64,000 nt of DNA from Cristatella mucedo (Eukaryota; Bryozoa; Phylactolaemata; Cristatellidae). This document shows positions 19,071-31,834 of the stretch, piece by piece. The notes under the pieces are model-generated. The model was not told the DNA's origin. It worked only from the letters and a program-made list of their open reading frames with translations, and did no database searches. The stretch's first letter is position 1. Each line of letters begins with the position of its first letter. The stretch lies in contig WPIO01000046.1 in assembly GCA_009760855.2 (NCBI GenBank), positions 1,365,001 through 1,429,000 of the forward strand, in the 5' to 3' direction. Position numbers and translations under genes: made by a program.

Positions 19071-19919
19071 TCACTTCTCAGGCTTCGGCGACGCCTGGAC
19101 ACGCTGCGCTTCAGCCCGAACGGCTGCCGAAGACTCGAGCGGGTCGACAAGAGCGGACTTCGGAGAACTTCGGAGCTTCTCGGGCGCCGAGCGAAGCGCA
19201 GCAGCCGAGGTCTCCGCGCCGTCGCCAGTTGCCGGCGCACCGCCGTATACTGAGTCCTTGCCGGAGGAGCTCTCGCCGCAACCCGAGGCCGCCGTCACCT
19301 CGCCGGCCGACGCGGCGGCGGCGACGGCGACGGCGGCGACGACGTCTCCGCCAGAGTCCTTAACTGCTCGCGAGCATTCCGTCCGCGGCTGCGGCGGCGG
19401 CACGCCGAGGGTATCGTCGCCCTCAGCGTGACACGGAAACTCGGCCGCCGCCGCCGCCGGCGCCTCAGCGGCCGGCCGAGTGCGCCGGGTGAGGAGGCCC
19501 TGCAGGCCGTCGGAGCGGCTAAGCCGGCGCACGACGCCGTCCGACCTGGAATGTTCGGGCCGCCCGCTCGCGCGCGAATCGTCGTCGTCTTCGGCGCTGT
19601 CGCGAGCGAGCCGCTCGACCAGCGACTCGCTCGCCGACGCAACCAGCTCGGCGCCGCCGGAGGCGCTCAGACGCCGCCGGCACGAGCGGGTCGTCGTCAG
19701 CTCGCCAGGCGGCGCCTGAGACAAGTCGAGCTGCTCCATGACACGCTGCGGCGGGGAGGCCGCTGCCACTGCCACCGCCAACGAGAAGTCCTCGCGCGGA
19801 CCTCCGGAGCCGCCGGCAGCAGAGCTCGCAGCGACCTGCCGCTGCGTAGTGGATGTTCTTTCGGAGTCTCGAACGCGGAGCGCCACCTGGGAACGAAGCG
19901 GCGGCGCCGACCGGTCCAT
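19071..19919 (-). CDS. unrecognised GC-rich open frame, 282 codons
   Basis: Opens at ATG 19919-19917 in a good context (CCAGGATGG) and runs to TGA at 19073-19071. The protein is rich in Ala, Ser, Arg, Glu and Asp (for example MEQLDLSQAPPGELTTTR, SAEDDDDSRASG), has no transmembrane segment and looks disordered. The opposite strand and other frames are also open because GC is high, so openness alone is weak evidence. A possible donor GAG|GTGACG occurs inside near 19304. It might be the first exon of a nuclear or scaffold protein; the family is not recognised. Two copies of GCTCAGACGGCT lie just beyond its stop. Confidence 0.35.
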   Translation of the reverse strand: MDRSAPPLRSQVALRVRDSERTSTTQRQVAASSAAGGSGGPREDFSLAVAVAAASPPQRVMEQLDLSQAPPGELTTTRSCRRRLSASGGAELVASASESLVERLARDSAEDDDDSRASGRPEHSRSDGVVRRLSRSDGLQGLLTRRTRPAAEAPAAAAAEFPCHAEGDDTLGVPPPQPRTECSRAVKDSGGDVVAAVAVAAAASAGEVTAASGCGESSSGKDSVYGGAPATGDGAETSAAALRSAPEKLRSSPKSALVDPLESSAAVRAEAQRVQASPKPEK

Positions 19920-20194
19920 CCTGGCGAATGCCGCGAGCGCGCTCAATAGGCGGCGCTCTGACCGTACTGCGTGCTAGCCCGCGATACGTATAATTATACG
20001 TCATTAGTAATGTTAAGAAAGAAAAAACCCTCAAGAGAAACAAATTAAAGGCACTTCTAAAACTCACTGGAAATGAAGCGATAACCAAGGGTTAATGACG
20101 TGCACTGTATCATGCTCAGACAAGCATGACAAAGCTCTAAGTTAAAAAATTTTGGCGATCAAATCTCCAGCTCGAATGCACCGAAAGTTGTAAA

Positions 20195-20280
20195 GTCAGC
20201 AAGCAAATGTAAAGTGCCTAGAAAGAGATTGAGTTCTCTGAGGGTGCGAAATCAAATGCATTATTATTATTATTACTATA
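20195..20280 (+). mobile_element. L2-type 3' tail fragment
   Basis: CAAATGTAAAGTGCCTAGAA, AGAGATTGAGTTCTCTGAGG and an ATTATT tail: the terminal 80 bases of the L2 family. Confidence 0.8.
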
Positions 20281-20384
20281 AACTTTTCAGCTTGCTTTCG
20301 TTGACGGTCACTTCCTGCAATGACCTTGCATCTTTGAAATCTCAGCTTAAGGCGCACCCGTTCCGGTAAGCTTTCCATTCGCAC

Positions 20385-20492
20385 CAGTGAACTACCCTTA
20401 ACTACTCAATCACGCTTTCTTTGCAGCAAATGTAAAGTGTTTAGAAAGAGATCAAGTTCTCTGATGGTGCTATGCGAATGTATTATTATTAT
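20385..20492 (+). mobile_element. L2-type 3' tail fragment
   Basis: Second tail just downstream: CTTTGCAGCAAATGTAAAGT, GTTTAGAAAGAGATCAAGTT and ATTATTATTATG. Confidence 0.8.
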
Positions 20493-20775
20493 GTTTGCTT
20501 TAGCATGCCTTCCATAATGAGGCATGCGTCACTTAGTTTTGCACGTTACGGACGTCTCGTTCAGATTGCGACAGAGGCATCCCATACATTTAAAAAATAA
20601 GTACCAGTCTATTGTATGTGGAATGCATACGGAAATTTCGTAAATTTCCCTCACAGTAGACCACGTGACCGGTGTTGTAATTTAGCGGAGTCTCGAATCA
20701 AAGTCAAATGTTTTAGATTTATGAAATTCAATTGCCAGGCTCACAAAGCCAGGAAGCAGCTGCTAACTGGCTGCG

Positions 20776-20905
20776 ACATAGGTACAGGCCGGTATGCAGC
20801 TGTACTTCCCTAACCCGCCTTTGATTAGCCGTTCCGCGTAGCTTAGATACAGGCCGATACACAGCTGTGTTCCATCAACCCGCCGCTGATTAGCTGTTGC
20901 TGATG
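20776..20905. repeat. two diverged tandem units, period about 65
   Basis: TACAGGCCGGTATGCAGCTG and TACAGGCCGATACACAGCTG start units 65 bases apart, both running into AACCCGCC...GATTAGC.GTT. Confidence 0.75.
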
Positions 20906-21224
20906 AGCAGAGGGAGACGAGCGAACCCAAGAGACAAGGGAGACCTAACGGAGATAAGAGTTGTGACGCAGACGCGGCGAGAGTGGCCGTGTGCTACGAG
21001 CCGTCTCGAGAAGATAACATACTCCTTCTAAAGCACAACGGTGTTGTGTGTCGTCGCTAGTGTACGTTGCTAATTTATGCTACGCTGGCATCACTTAGTT
21101 GAAGACGCTTAGGAGGAAACCAAAACGCACATGTTCTTGCTCCGCCGAGATTAACTATCTTTGTGCTTGCATGTGGTGAAACTGTGCATACTATCGCTAA
21201 TCAGTTGGCGTGCAAGCTTGTGAG

Positions 21225-21300
21225 AATATCTGAAGTGCCTAGAGAGAAATTTATTTCTCTTAGAATGGTACACAAATATGTCATTAATGTTATTATTACT
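21225..21300 (+). mobile_element. L2-type 3' tail fragment, diverged
   Basis: AAGTGCCTAGAGAGAAATTT, ATTTCTCTTAG and a TTATTATT tail. Confidence 0.65.
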
Positions 21301-22595
21301 GCACCAGTGAGGCACTTTAGGCGCCTAGGTATTCCTGTTTAACCTTTCAAGCATCGCTAACATCGTGCAGGCCCATGGCAATTGCTGCTTTCTGTATGGC
21401 ACAATTTTAAAGCCTCCATACTCTCATCAGTAAGTCCAAATGTCTTTTCCTTATCTCCGTCGCCGCTCCTTAATGCACTGCTTTGAGTAAAATAAGACGA
21501 GCGATGTATAGAGTGATTGGAAATCACCGAGATTTTATTTGCTGTGAGCCACTCTTTTAATGAAGCTAAATTTTAACCAATTTCCAAAGAGGAAATATTT
21601 TTCAGTTTGCAAAGCTACTACTAAAGTAAAGACAAAACCTTGGTTACTTTGTAAGAAACCTATTCTATCTTCTCCATGACCAACGAGGCACTGAATTCAT
21701 CGACACAATGTCGCTTCGTGGCCAGCAAGAGAAACGAAGCTGGTTCTCAAAAGAGCATCTTAGGTTGTCTTAAGAAAGCCTTACCAGCTCACTTATCGCG
21801 TCAGCACAACAATGTTCGGCAGTTGTGGGTGCGAGAAAGAACTTGCTCTCCGAATCTCGTATGCAGTCCGAGAATACGTCTGATTGGAACTCAGTGTCTT
21901 CGTCATCATAATCGGCGACGATGACGGAAGCGTTGAGACTGGCACTCAAATGCTGGCCAAATAAGGACAGAAATCAGATAAGAAAAAACGACTTGCCTTA
22001 TCGCTGCTTTCGCTCCGAGGGAAGGGGCGACTCTTCAATCGCTTGCCTACCTACCTACTTACCGAGCTCTCTGGGATGCCCAGAAAATCAGCATGTTTTG
22101 CATCGTCGGGCTGATTGTCTGTATAAAAAAAGCACGACAGCAACGATATAGCGCATAACGCACCAATAATCCAAATTGGGCAGCGATTTTTTTTAACTTT
22201 ACTCGGAAAGCTAGATCATCACATGACTGTAGACAATTTCCATACTCTCTGCACAATAATAGCAAAACAATTACAATAAAAATCTTTATTACGAGAGGAG
22301 CTATTTCGTAGACATCTAAAAGGCCGTGAGCAGGACTTGATGGACTTAAAACGAGACTACTGGAAGCTAAAATGCATGAGCGACAGGCAAACGTCATTGG
22401 TTCATTTCAGTAGTTTTCAACCATCCTAATGCCACGTCCCTTTAATGCAGTTCCTCATGTTGTGGCGACCTCCAACCATGAAATTAATGTGTGCAAAATG
22501 TATGTGAAAATGAATGTTTTTTTGGTCGTCTTAGGCGACTCCTGTGAAAAGGTCGTTCGACCCCCAAAGGGGTCACGACCCGCAGGTTTAGATTA
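21301..22595. other. no gene recognised
   Basis: About 1.3 kb without splice-supported exons or repeat matches; short open frames only. Confidence 0.35.
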
Positions 22596-22599
22596 TTAA

Positions 22600-22835
22600 T
22601 AACAATAACACTTGATAAAGCGCCCTCCGAGAACTCAATCTCTTCCTGGGCGCTTTAAATTTGCTGCAAAGGAACCACGATCGTATGGTGAGTGGTATCA
22701 TGCTTGATAAACAACATGAATAACATGGTTAAAGAAGACATGCACAGGGTCAGCATGCAAGTGTGGTTATTGGCGGCATGCACAGTGTCAGCACGGATAA
22801 GCACATCAAGGACGAATCACCGGTGCCACAGTTCG
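22600..22835 (-). mobile_element. L2 LINE 3' tail fragment
   Basis: ACACTTGATAAAGCGCCCTC, GGGCGCTTTAAATTTGCTGC and about 170 bases of reverse L2 3' UTR up to GGACGAATCA. Confidence 0.87.
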
Positions 22836-23134
22836 ATATAGAACGAAGGTCACGGCCATGCTTCGAGTATAGTCAGCAAAAAACAAAGAGCTAAATCTTA
22901 GTCAAAGCGTATGACATTGCGATGGCCAAGTCCTTAAAATCGACCTGCACATGCCCCACAAGATCCCCGTGCACCAGAGCGGCTGTGGCACAATCAAAAA
23001 AATATTACAAAGATGTGGAGCCAGAGTTAAATAAATCACTCTGCGACCGGCTTGCTGGTCACCCTCCATCCTCACGCTCTCTGCTCGAGAGACAGGTTCT
23101 CTAAAACCGGGCGGGTTTGTAAGTTTATTCAGTC

Positions 23135-24235
23135 AGTCTTGCCTCGGCTTCCTTATACCTTTGCTTCGATCCCTCCCAGCCTTCGAGCACCTCGAATTGT
23201 CTCAACACACTTGCTGCATGCATTGATGACATCCGCACATGGATGGAAGCAAATTTTCTAAAACTAAACGATGACAAAACTAACTTACTAGTTATGGGCA
23301 AACCCAGTGTGACTCAGAAATGGAACGGCTGACGCTCAAAATTGGCTCTGCCAGCATATCTCCTGTTAAATCTGCTGGAAATCTAGGTGTCATGTTCCAA
23401 AGTGACCTCTCGTTAGACCACCACATCAGCTCCACAGTCAAATCTGCCTACTTTCAGCTACTTAACATTGCTAAAATTTGGGCTCGTTTAGATAAGGATA
23501 CTCGTCTAAATTGGTCCGTGCATTTGTGGCATACCGTCTTGACTTCTGTAACTCAGTGCTTGCTGGCCTACCGGCATGTGCAATCAGGCGATTACAGCTG
23601 GCGAAAAACTCTGCAGCTAGTATTGTCTGTCGTGAGCAGTTTCCACATCAGACCAGTTCTCGCCGACCTGCACTGGCTCCCAGTCAAGCAATGGATCGAT
23701 TTCAAGGTTTCGTCGCTCACTTTTAGGTCACTTCATTCTTGGGCTCCAACCTATCTCTCAGATCTACTCCCCCACCAGGCCAAGCATCGTACCACCTGCT
23801 TTTCGGAATGTAGCTGCTTACCTATACCTCGTACAAACCTCAAATCCTTTGGAGATCGTGTATTTAGTTCGTATGCTCCCAAAGCCAGGAACTTCCTCCC
23901 GACTTGCGTCAGAACGTCTCCTGACTTGACCACATTTAAAAAGAACTTAAAAACACGCCGATTTAGGACAGCATTTAGTGGGTCCCTTTGATTCGTCCTT
24001 CATGTGCTTATGCGTGCTGACACTGTGCACGCAGCCACTAACCACATTTGCTGCTGACCCTGTGCATGTCACCCCTAACCATGTTATTCATGTTGTTTAT
24101 CAAGCATGATATTACTCAGCATTCAATCGCGTTTCCCTTTGCAGAAAATGTAAAGCACACAGGAAGAGATTGAGTTCCCTGAGGGCGCTTTATCAAGTAC
24201 ATTATTATTATTATTGTTATTATTATTATTATTAT
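23135..24235 (+). mobile_element. L2 LINE, 3' copy nearly identical to 618-2000 copy
   Basis: RT C-terminal region from CFDPSQPSSTSNCLN-like sequence, through SASISPVKSAGNLGVMFQSD, WLPVKQWIDFKVSSLTFRSL and RNFLPTCVRTSPDLTTFKKN to 3' UTR and ATTATT tail. One frameshift is near 23510-23640. The last 87 codons differ from the minus copy at about two residues, and the 3' UTRs are also nearly the same. Confidence 0.92.
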
Positions 24236-24239
24236 CTGA

Positions 24240-24640
24240 ACTGCATTTTCCTTCGGACTTTGCAGCACCCGCTTCTCGGACTCTGATCGTTCAGTCGTGC
24301 CTCTAGCCAAACTCAAATCCTGTATAGACCTCGCCTTCAGTACCGACCTTCAGTACATCAGTACATTTAGTGCCTACGCACCTAAAACCTGGATGGAACT
24401 CATTACTGACTGACATAATGAAATCTTACGAACGTATGTCCACAGCAAACTGAAAGCGAACTCATCCCTCGCAGTCTAGACATTGTTAGAACTATGAATT
24501 CTTCATCTATTTATCAACATCTTCGCACTGTAATTTATGTTTTATCCCTAATCAGTTCATTAGTTTCCTTCCCGGCCTGTGTGGAGTGCTCAGAAAGAAA
24601 TTTAGGTCTCCCGTGGCGCTAAACAAGGCTTAATTATTTT
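24240..24640 (+). mobile_element. decayed CR1/L2-like 3' end
   Basis: Fragmentary FSAYAPKTWMELIT (the YAPK.WN.LP region) followed by a tail TGTGGAGTGCTCAGAAAGAA, GGTCTCCCGTGGCGCTAAAC. More diverged than neighbouring copies. Confidence 0.6.
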
Positions 24641-24699
24641 TTTCGTCTTTCATTTCTCACGGGTAAATTTACTCGCTCACCCCTGAATACAATCCAGGC

Positions 24700-24795
24700 G
24701 TACTTAATAATAATAATATTATATTTAAAAAAGCGCCTTCCGAGATTTCTTTCTAGGCGCTTTACCAGTGCTGCAAAGGAACTTGGTAATTTTCC
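24700..24795 (-). mobile_element. L2-type 3' tail fragment
   Basis: AATAATAATATTATATTT, AAAAGCGCCTTCCGAG and CTAGGCGCTTTACCAGTGCT on the minus orientation. Confidence 0.75.
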
Positions 24796-25074
24796 AGAGA
24801 TATTACAAAGTCTTGACATTGGCTGGCAAAAGGGGTTGAAGCATAGGATCCCCTAAGGGCAAGTGCAAAGCCGACCACACTGCGTAACCGCCACGAAAGA
24901 CAGGACACATAAAGACGTATAAATCACACGTATGCATGCTTCCGTGCCACCAGGCGGAGATACACTAGTTCATAAGCGATGCAACGGGATCCCATAACTA
25001 AGCGGTTGGCACGGTGACTATGATAGCGCAACTACGGCATATGAAAGATAACAGAGCCCAACGTCGCAACACGG

Positions 25075-26365
<1,291 letters not shown>

Positions 26366-26369
26366 GCCC

Positions 26370-29300
26370 AATAAGCAATAAACTCTTAATAATAAGTGAC
26401 TTAATTACTGAGAATGCGCTGAATTTGTTCGCCTTGACCAAGACCTGGCTGAATTGGTTAACTGGCCAACTATTGACGATGCAACCGCAACAGGCTACTT
26501 CTATCATACCCCTAGATCAATCAAAGCTGGAGGCGGAGTCGGCTTTATCGTACGCTCATCATTCAATTTCAAGCCTTTTGCAGTCCCCTCGAAGCAGTCT
26601 TGCATCTATTGTTTTGAGTTCATCCGCCAACAAGCTACCTATGGTAGCAGTAGTCTATCGCCCTCCTCCAAGTACCGAGTCCTCCTTTATCTCAGATTTA
26701 TCTTATCTCAATTCGATTCTGTGTGCAAGAAATCGATCTTTCTTCGTTATGAGTAATTTTAGCATTCGTTTTGATAACTTATCTGACGCCTTCAACACTG
26801 AATTTCGTGCACTGACCGACTCAATGTCGGTTGTGGCTCGTGTGCATGGCCATAGTCACATCAAGCAAGGGTCACACACTCGATCAAATTTTCTCCTACA
26901 ATTGTTTTGCATCATCACCTATTATTACTAAATTCTGCTTGTCTGATCTCATGCAGATCTCATTCAGTCTACAGAGTGTGCCCTTTTCTGCATCTAAAGT
27001 CACATGCGAATCGCAAAATTGTAAGACCCTTGACATCGATGCTGCCCGCGGGAGAATATCTTCATCACCCCGGTTGCTCTATACCCCTTCCTACCTGTCG
27101 TCATTAGTAGAATGCTACAACACGGCACTAGAAGATAATACGATATACGGATATGCTTGACGTGTCTGCACCTCCAAATAAGCGAACTGTGCGCCCTCAC
27201 CAAGACGGCCTATGGTTTACCGAAGACATTAAACTAGCTAGGTCTACTGAGCGCCAGCTGGAAAAAGCATATACAAGATCAGGACTTACTGTCCATCGAG
27301 AGGTATGTAAGGACTACTGTAGATTGTACCAATCGATCCTAGCAAAGGCCAAGTCTAGCTTCTAATAATAATAATATTATTACTGCACTTGATAAAGCGC
27401 CCTCAGAGAACTCAATCTCTCTCTAGGCGCTTTACATTTGCTGCAAAGGGAAATGCAATTGAATGGTGAGTAATATCATGCTTAATAAACGAAAAAAATG
27501 AGTAACATGGTTAGGGGTGACATGCACAGGGTCAGCATTCTACAGAAATATTGCTGGATCAAATATGCACAATCCAAAAATGCTGATGTCTAAGATCGAC
27601 CATCTCCTTAACCGGTCCCAGCTTAGCTCTTTACCAAGTGATCCTTATGATTATGTAGCCGATCGCTTCTGTAGCTTCCTTGTCAACAAAATAGACAAGA
27701 TCAGTGAGTTAATACCTAGGGTGACAGCAACTCCTTGGAAATCCTTTTCCTCAATTCCGGGCAGCACCTTAATGTCGAAATCCAAAAGGAGGCCACGAGT
27801 GACCTCATCCTGAAGTTCATATCTCAATCAAGAGGACAACCAGTTCTCTAGACCATATTCACACTGTCCTGCATCTACGATTTGCTGCCGCCATGCATAA
27901 CCAACGTAATAAATAAGTCATTAGCCTCAGCTCACCTCCCAGCACTTTTCAAAAAAGTTGTAGCCAGGCCACTACTTAAGAGAGAAAATCTAGATCAAGA
28001 GAACAAGAGCAACTTCCATCCAGTATCCCGTCTACCTTTCTTATCAAAGACACAGAAACGAGTCGTAGCAGACCAGATGAACTCGTATATTGAAACTTTT
28101 CCTCTACTTAGTAAGTTCCAGTCTGGTTTTAGAGCTAATCACTCCATAGACTCTCTTCGGGTGTATACCGACATTCTAAGGAATGCAGACTTAGGGTAGA
28201 GTCTCTTTGCTTGTTTTACTCGATCTTTCGGCAGCTTTAGATACTCTCACTAAGTATTTATTGAGCGCCTCTCATCTCGCCTGAGCATCAATAATACTGC
28301 AATTTTTTTAAGTCCTATCTCAGTGAGAAACTCCTGAGTATTGATGTGAACGGAAAAAGATCATCCGAGGAACCACTGAAGTATGGGGTACCTAAGACGT
28401 CTGTGCTTGGTCCCGTTCTTTTCACGGTTTATACTCTCCCTCTGGCCGATGTGATTGCCAGGCAGAACGTAGGCTTTCACTTTTATGCGGATGACACTCA
28501 TTTGCAACTTTGTTTGAACCCCTCCAGCAGGTCAAATTCTCCCAACTTCTTTGTCACATATATTGATGACATCTACACATGGATGGCAGCGAACTTCTAA
28601 AAATGAATGATGATAAAACCAACTTACTAGTTATAGGCAAACCAAGTGTGATTCAGGAATAGGAAAACCTAACAATCAAAATCGGCTTTGCCAGAATATA
28701 GGTGTGCTGTTTCAGAGTAACCTTTCACGAGACGGCCACATCAGCTCCATAGTTAAGTCTACCTACTTTCAGCAACATAACATTGTTAAAATTCGGACTT
28801 GCTTCGACAGGAATACTACATTTAATTTGGACCATGTATTCACGACATCCCGTGTTGACTTCTGTAACTCACTGCTTGCTAGTATAACGGCCTGTGAATC
28901 AGGCACTTACAGTTGGTGCAAAATTCAGCCGGCAGACTTATGTTGTGAGCGTCGCAGATGCCACATCACACCACTTCTCGCAGAACTGCACTGGCTCCCA
29001 GTCAAGCAACCCACCGACTTTAGGTTTTGTCACTCACTTTTAGGTCCCTCTATTCTTTAGCTCCAGCTTACCTATCAGATCTAATTCCACGCCTTAGCAT
29101 AGTACCACCCACTTGTCGGAATCTAATGGTTTACCTACAAACAAACCTCAAATCCTTTGAAGCCCGTGCCTTTAGTTCGTATGTTCCCAAAGCCTGGAAC
29201 TCACTTCCGACTTGCGTCACGACATCTCCCTGGCTTGACCACATTTAAAAAGGATCTACAAACTTATCTATTTATCACAGCATTTGGTGGGTCCATGTGA

Positions 29301-29510
29301 TTCCTCCTTTATATGCTTATGTGTGCTGACACTAACCATATTTGCATGCTGACCCGCGCATGTCACCTCGAGCCGCGCTATGCTTGTTGAAATTGAGCAA
29401 GCTACCATTAACCATTGGATCATGCTTTATTTGTAGCAAATTTAAAGTTTCTAGAGAGAGCTTAAGTTCTCTGAGGGCGCCATGCAAATGCTTTATTATT
29501 AGTAGTAGTC
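26370..29510 (+). mobile_element. longest L2 LINE copy (endonuclease, RT and 3' end), inactivated
   Basis: Order on the plus strand: endonuclease remnants (LFALTKTWLN near 26425; AGGGVGFIVRSSFNFKP; MVAVVYRPPPSTESSFISDL; FNTEFRALTDS), linker (DGLWFTEDIKLARSTERQLE), RT start (ALFKKVVARPLLKRENLDQ), NYRPVS-equivalent, FQSGFRANHS, YGVPKTSVLGPVLFTVY, FHFYADDTHLQLC, and the C-terminal region ending WNSLPTCVTTSP with 3' UTR and ATTATT. Many frameshifts and stops separate these blocks. A fragment of the same family is inserted in reverse at 27360-27537. This copy shows the family architecture best: APE-type endonuclease, RT and an L2/CR1-like 3' end. ORF1 was not seen. Confidence 0.92.
27360..27537 (-). 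mobile_element. nested L2 3' tail inserted inside the L2 copy
   Basis: Reverse-oriented tail (AATAATAATATTATTACTGC, AAAGCGCCCTCAGAG, CTAGGCGCTTTACATTTGCT) splits the linker codons. TTCTA occurs at 27360-27364 and again at 27538-27542, and removing one copy with the insert restores the frame ...KSSF|YRNIAG. Confidence 0.85.
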
Positions 29511-29689
29511 ACAAGTAAAAGTTCTTTATTAATGCAGCCAAAATATTTTTGTAGCAATAGCTTCCCCCTTTCGAGGCTAGTATACTGCAGATAGCGTTTG
29601 CATGGCAAAGGTTGTTCTGCAGAAGTGTGAGGCTTAGACGGGTTAGGATTAGAGGTGACAAGATAAGTCAGGGCCCATGCAGCTAGAGC

Positions 29690-29775
29690 TTAATAATAAT
29701 AATAATATATTCGATAGTGTCCTCAGAGAACTCATTCTCTTTCTAGGCACTTTACATATTGTGCAAATTCTCGCT
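29690..29775 (-). mobile_element. L2-type 3' tail fragment
   Basis: AATAATAATAATATATTCGA, GTCCTCAGAGAACTCATTCT and CTAGGCACTTTACATATTG. Confidence 0.8.
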
Positions 29776-30078
29776 TCAACGGATTCGATAAGCAAACGAC
29801 GATAGTACGGCGAAGCCCACACACAGCAGCTGTGGACCTCCAGCCTTAGTCGTCAGGGCAAGCGTCAGGCAAAAACGATCCGCGCTCATGGGACCAAAAC
29901 TCCCGTTCATTGGTGGCAGACTATGGACACTGCTGGGAGCTTCATACCACCCCGGCTATCCAATAGAGATCGCACTGCATCGAGGCTATAAGAAGTCGTC
30001 GTATTTCCTGCATGGGAGCGGCATCTAAGCCGCATCTCTCTGCATCGGTAAGGAAATTTCACTCGTGACATGGCACCT
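29776..30078. other. no gene recognised
   Basis: About 300 bases between an L2 tail and a SINE-A head; nothing supported. Confidence 0.35.
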
Positions 30079-30079
30079 G

Positions 30080-30158
30080 GTCTAAGCCCAGCGGGAAAGT
30101 GTTCTCACTTTAGGTCACCCAGGTCGTGCGTTCGAGCTTTGCAGTCTTCATTGGCATT
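30080..30158 (+). mobile_element. SINE-A-like tRNA head
   Basis: GGTCTAAGCCCAGCGGGAAA (A-box region) and GTCGTGCGTTCGAGC (B-box-like) in plus orientation, directly followed by a long L2 3' end instead of the usual short tail. Confidence 0.6.
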
Positions 30159-30455
30159 TTGAAAAAAGCTAAAAACGCACATTTTCATGACAGCATTTAT
30201 TGGGTCCTAGTGATTTGTCCATTAAATTTATGTGCTTAGGCGTGCTGACTGACACTGCATAATGCCAGTCTCTACACTTACACGTTGACACTGTGCAGTT
30301 CACCCTAACCATGTTTTGCCTTCGGACATTGCGCATGTTACAGCTAATCCTGCGATCACGTTTCCTTTACACTACATGAAAAATGCCTGGAGAGATTAAG
30401 TTCTTTATGGGCGATACACAAATGTAGTATATACATTTTTATTATTATTATCCTC
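30155..30455 (+). mobile_element. L2 LINE 3' end
   Basis: Starts at the last RT codons (AAAAACGCACATTTTCATGA, CAGCATTTATTGGGTCC) and runs through the 3' UTR to GCCTGGAGAGATTAAGTTCT and ATTATTATTATT. Confidence 0.82.
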
Positions 30456-30459
30456 GACT

Positions 30460-31540
30460 GCTGCAAATGGGGTAGAAACCACTAGGCTCTTCTGCAACTA
30501 AGATGCCGCAAAACCAAGGGGCTTCGCTGCGAGTGTTATGCGAGTGTAATGTGTAATAAAGAAACTACACGCTGGCAGTAGCTAACTCAAGGGCAAGGTC
30601 TCCGGGCCCACGGTTGCTCCCTGCAATGAGTCCGCGAGGTCTTTCACCCGGGCACGAGACGAATTCTTGCCAATATCCAAGTGTGCTGGCAAAGCCGACA
30701 GCTTAGCCCCTTGCTAGAGCCCGCGTCTCGTCGCATTGCTCGGCAAGTTGCCGCCTCGACAGTAGCAGAATGGTGAAATCTGAACAAATTACAATAGGTA
30801 GATGATAAACATAGAAACCGGCCAAAGGGCGACTTCTATCGGGTTTCCGGTGAGACCGGCGGTTCTCCGGGAGATGGGTCATTCATAAACTGCGCCGGCG
30901 ATTGGTCACCTGCTAATCCACGGTCCGTACGGTTCTGCATAAAAACGACCCTGTCGAGCTCAGCGTCTGCCTATCGCTCGCTTGCAAACTTGAAGAAAAG
31001 TAGAACATTTGCGACTAGCCGATTACCGGCTAGCCGCAAGACTGAAGGCCGCGGCGAGGCAGACAGTCGCTGGATCAGGCTTGTACGGGTAAACAGTAGC
31101 CGGTGCTAGCGTAACGTTGCCGGAGCCGTAGCGAGTCAGATTTAGGGAGCTGTGCACTCACCGATAGTCTTACAGAGAGAATTCCCTCCCTGATATACCA
31201 GGCCCGAAGAATGAATCTACAAGGCCCGAGTGCTGACAATGCGAACACGTCACAACTCGAGATCGCAGCTCGGGGCGATGTCGGATTTTAAGCTGCATTG
31301 CGCACTCACTGGAGTGAGCACCGGGAACAATCTCGCGACGCGACTCAACCGAACGTCTGCACACACTTGCCTCCACTTGAAGTCGCATTTCTCACAGGCT
31401 GTAATATTGCTACATTTTGTAGCAGATACTTTGTCTAGAGGAAGCTAAAGGAGCATTGGACCCCGGTGGCGCGAGCATTGGGCATCGGCGGTACGAATTC
31501 GTATCGCAGCCTCGCTCTTTCTCAAGATGAAATAATCACA
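30460..31540. other. no gene recognised
   Basis: About 1.1 kb of mixed-composition sequence, partly GC-rich (30830-31150), with a 72-codon frame on each strand near 31170-31450. No motif or splice support. Confidence 0.35.
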
Positions 31541-31544
31541 ATAC

Positions 31545-31625
31545 TAATACGTTTTTACGACGCCCTTAACAATTTTTATGTCTTTCTTGGCACTTTGCAT
31601 ACGCTGTACACTCGTGCCGCTCTAA
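31545..31625 (-). mobile_element. L2-type 3' tail fragment, diverged
   Basis: ACGACGCCCTTAACAA, TTTCTTGGCACTTTGCATAC and TACACTCGT in reverse orientation. Confidence 0.55.
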
Positions 31626-31834
31626 TTCCATAGAATAGACTTGTCTAAAGGCATAGGCACGTTGCATTGAGGTATGGGCTCTCTCTTTATTGCAGCCGCT
31701 GTCTTCTATGACGATCACTTGACGTTTGAAAAACAACTTTCATTCAGAAGACCGCTTCCACAGCTGGTCATCGAGTTCGATCCACGTCCACGATTTGGGA
31801 ATCCCAACCACGATAGCTGGCCAAAGATCTTACT

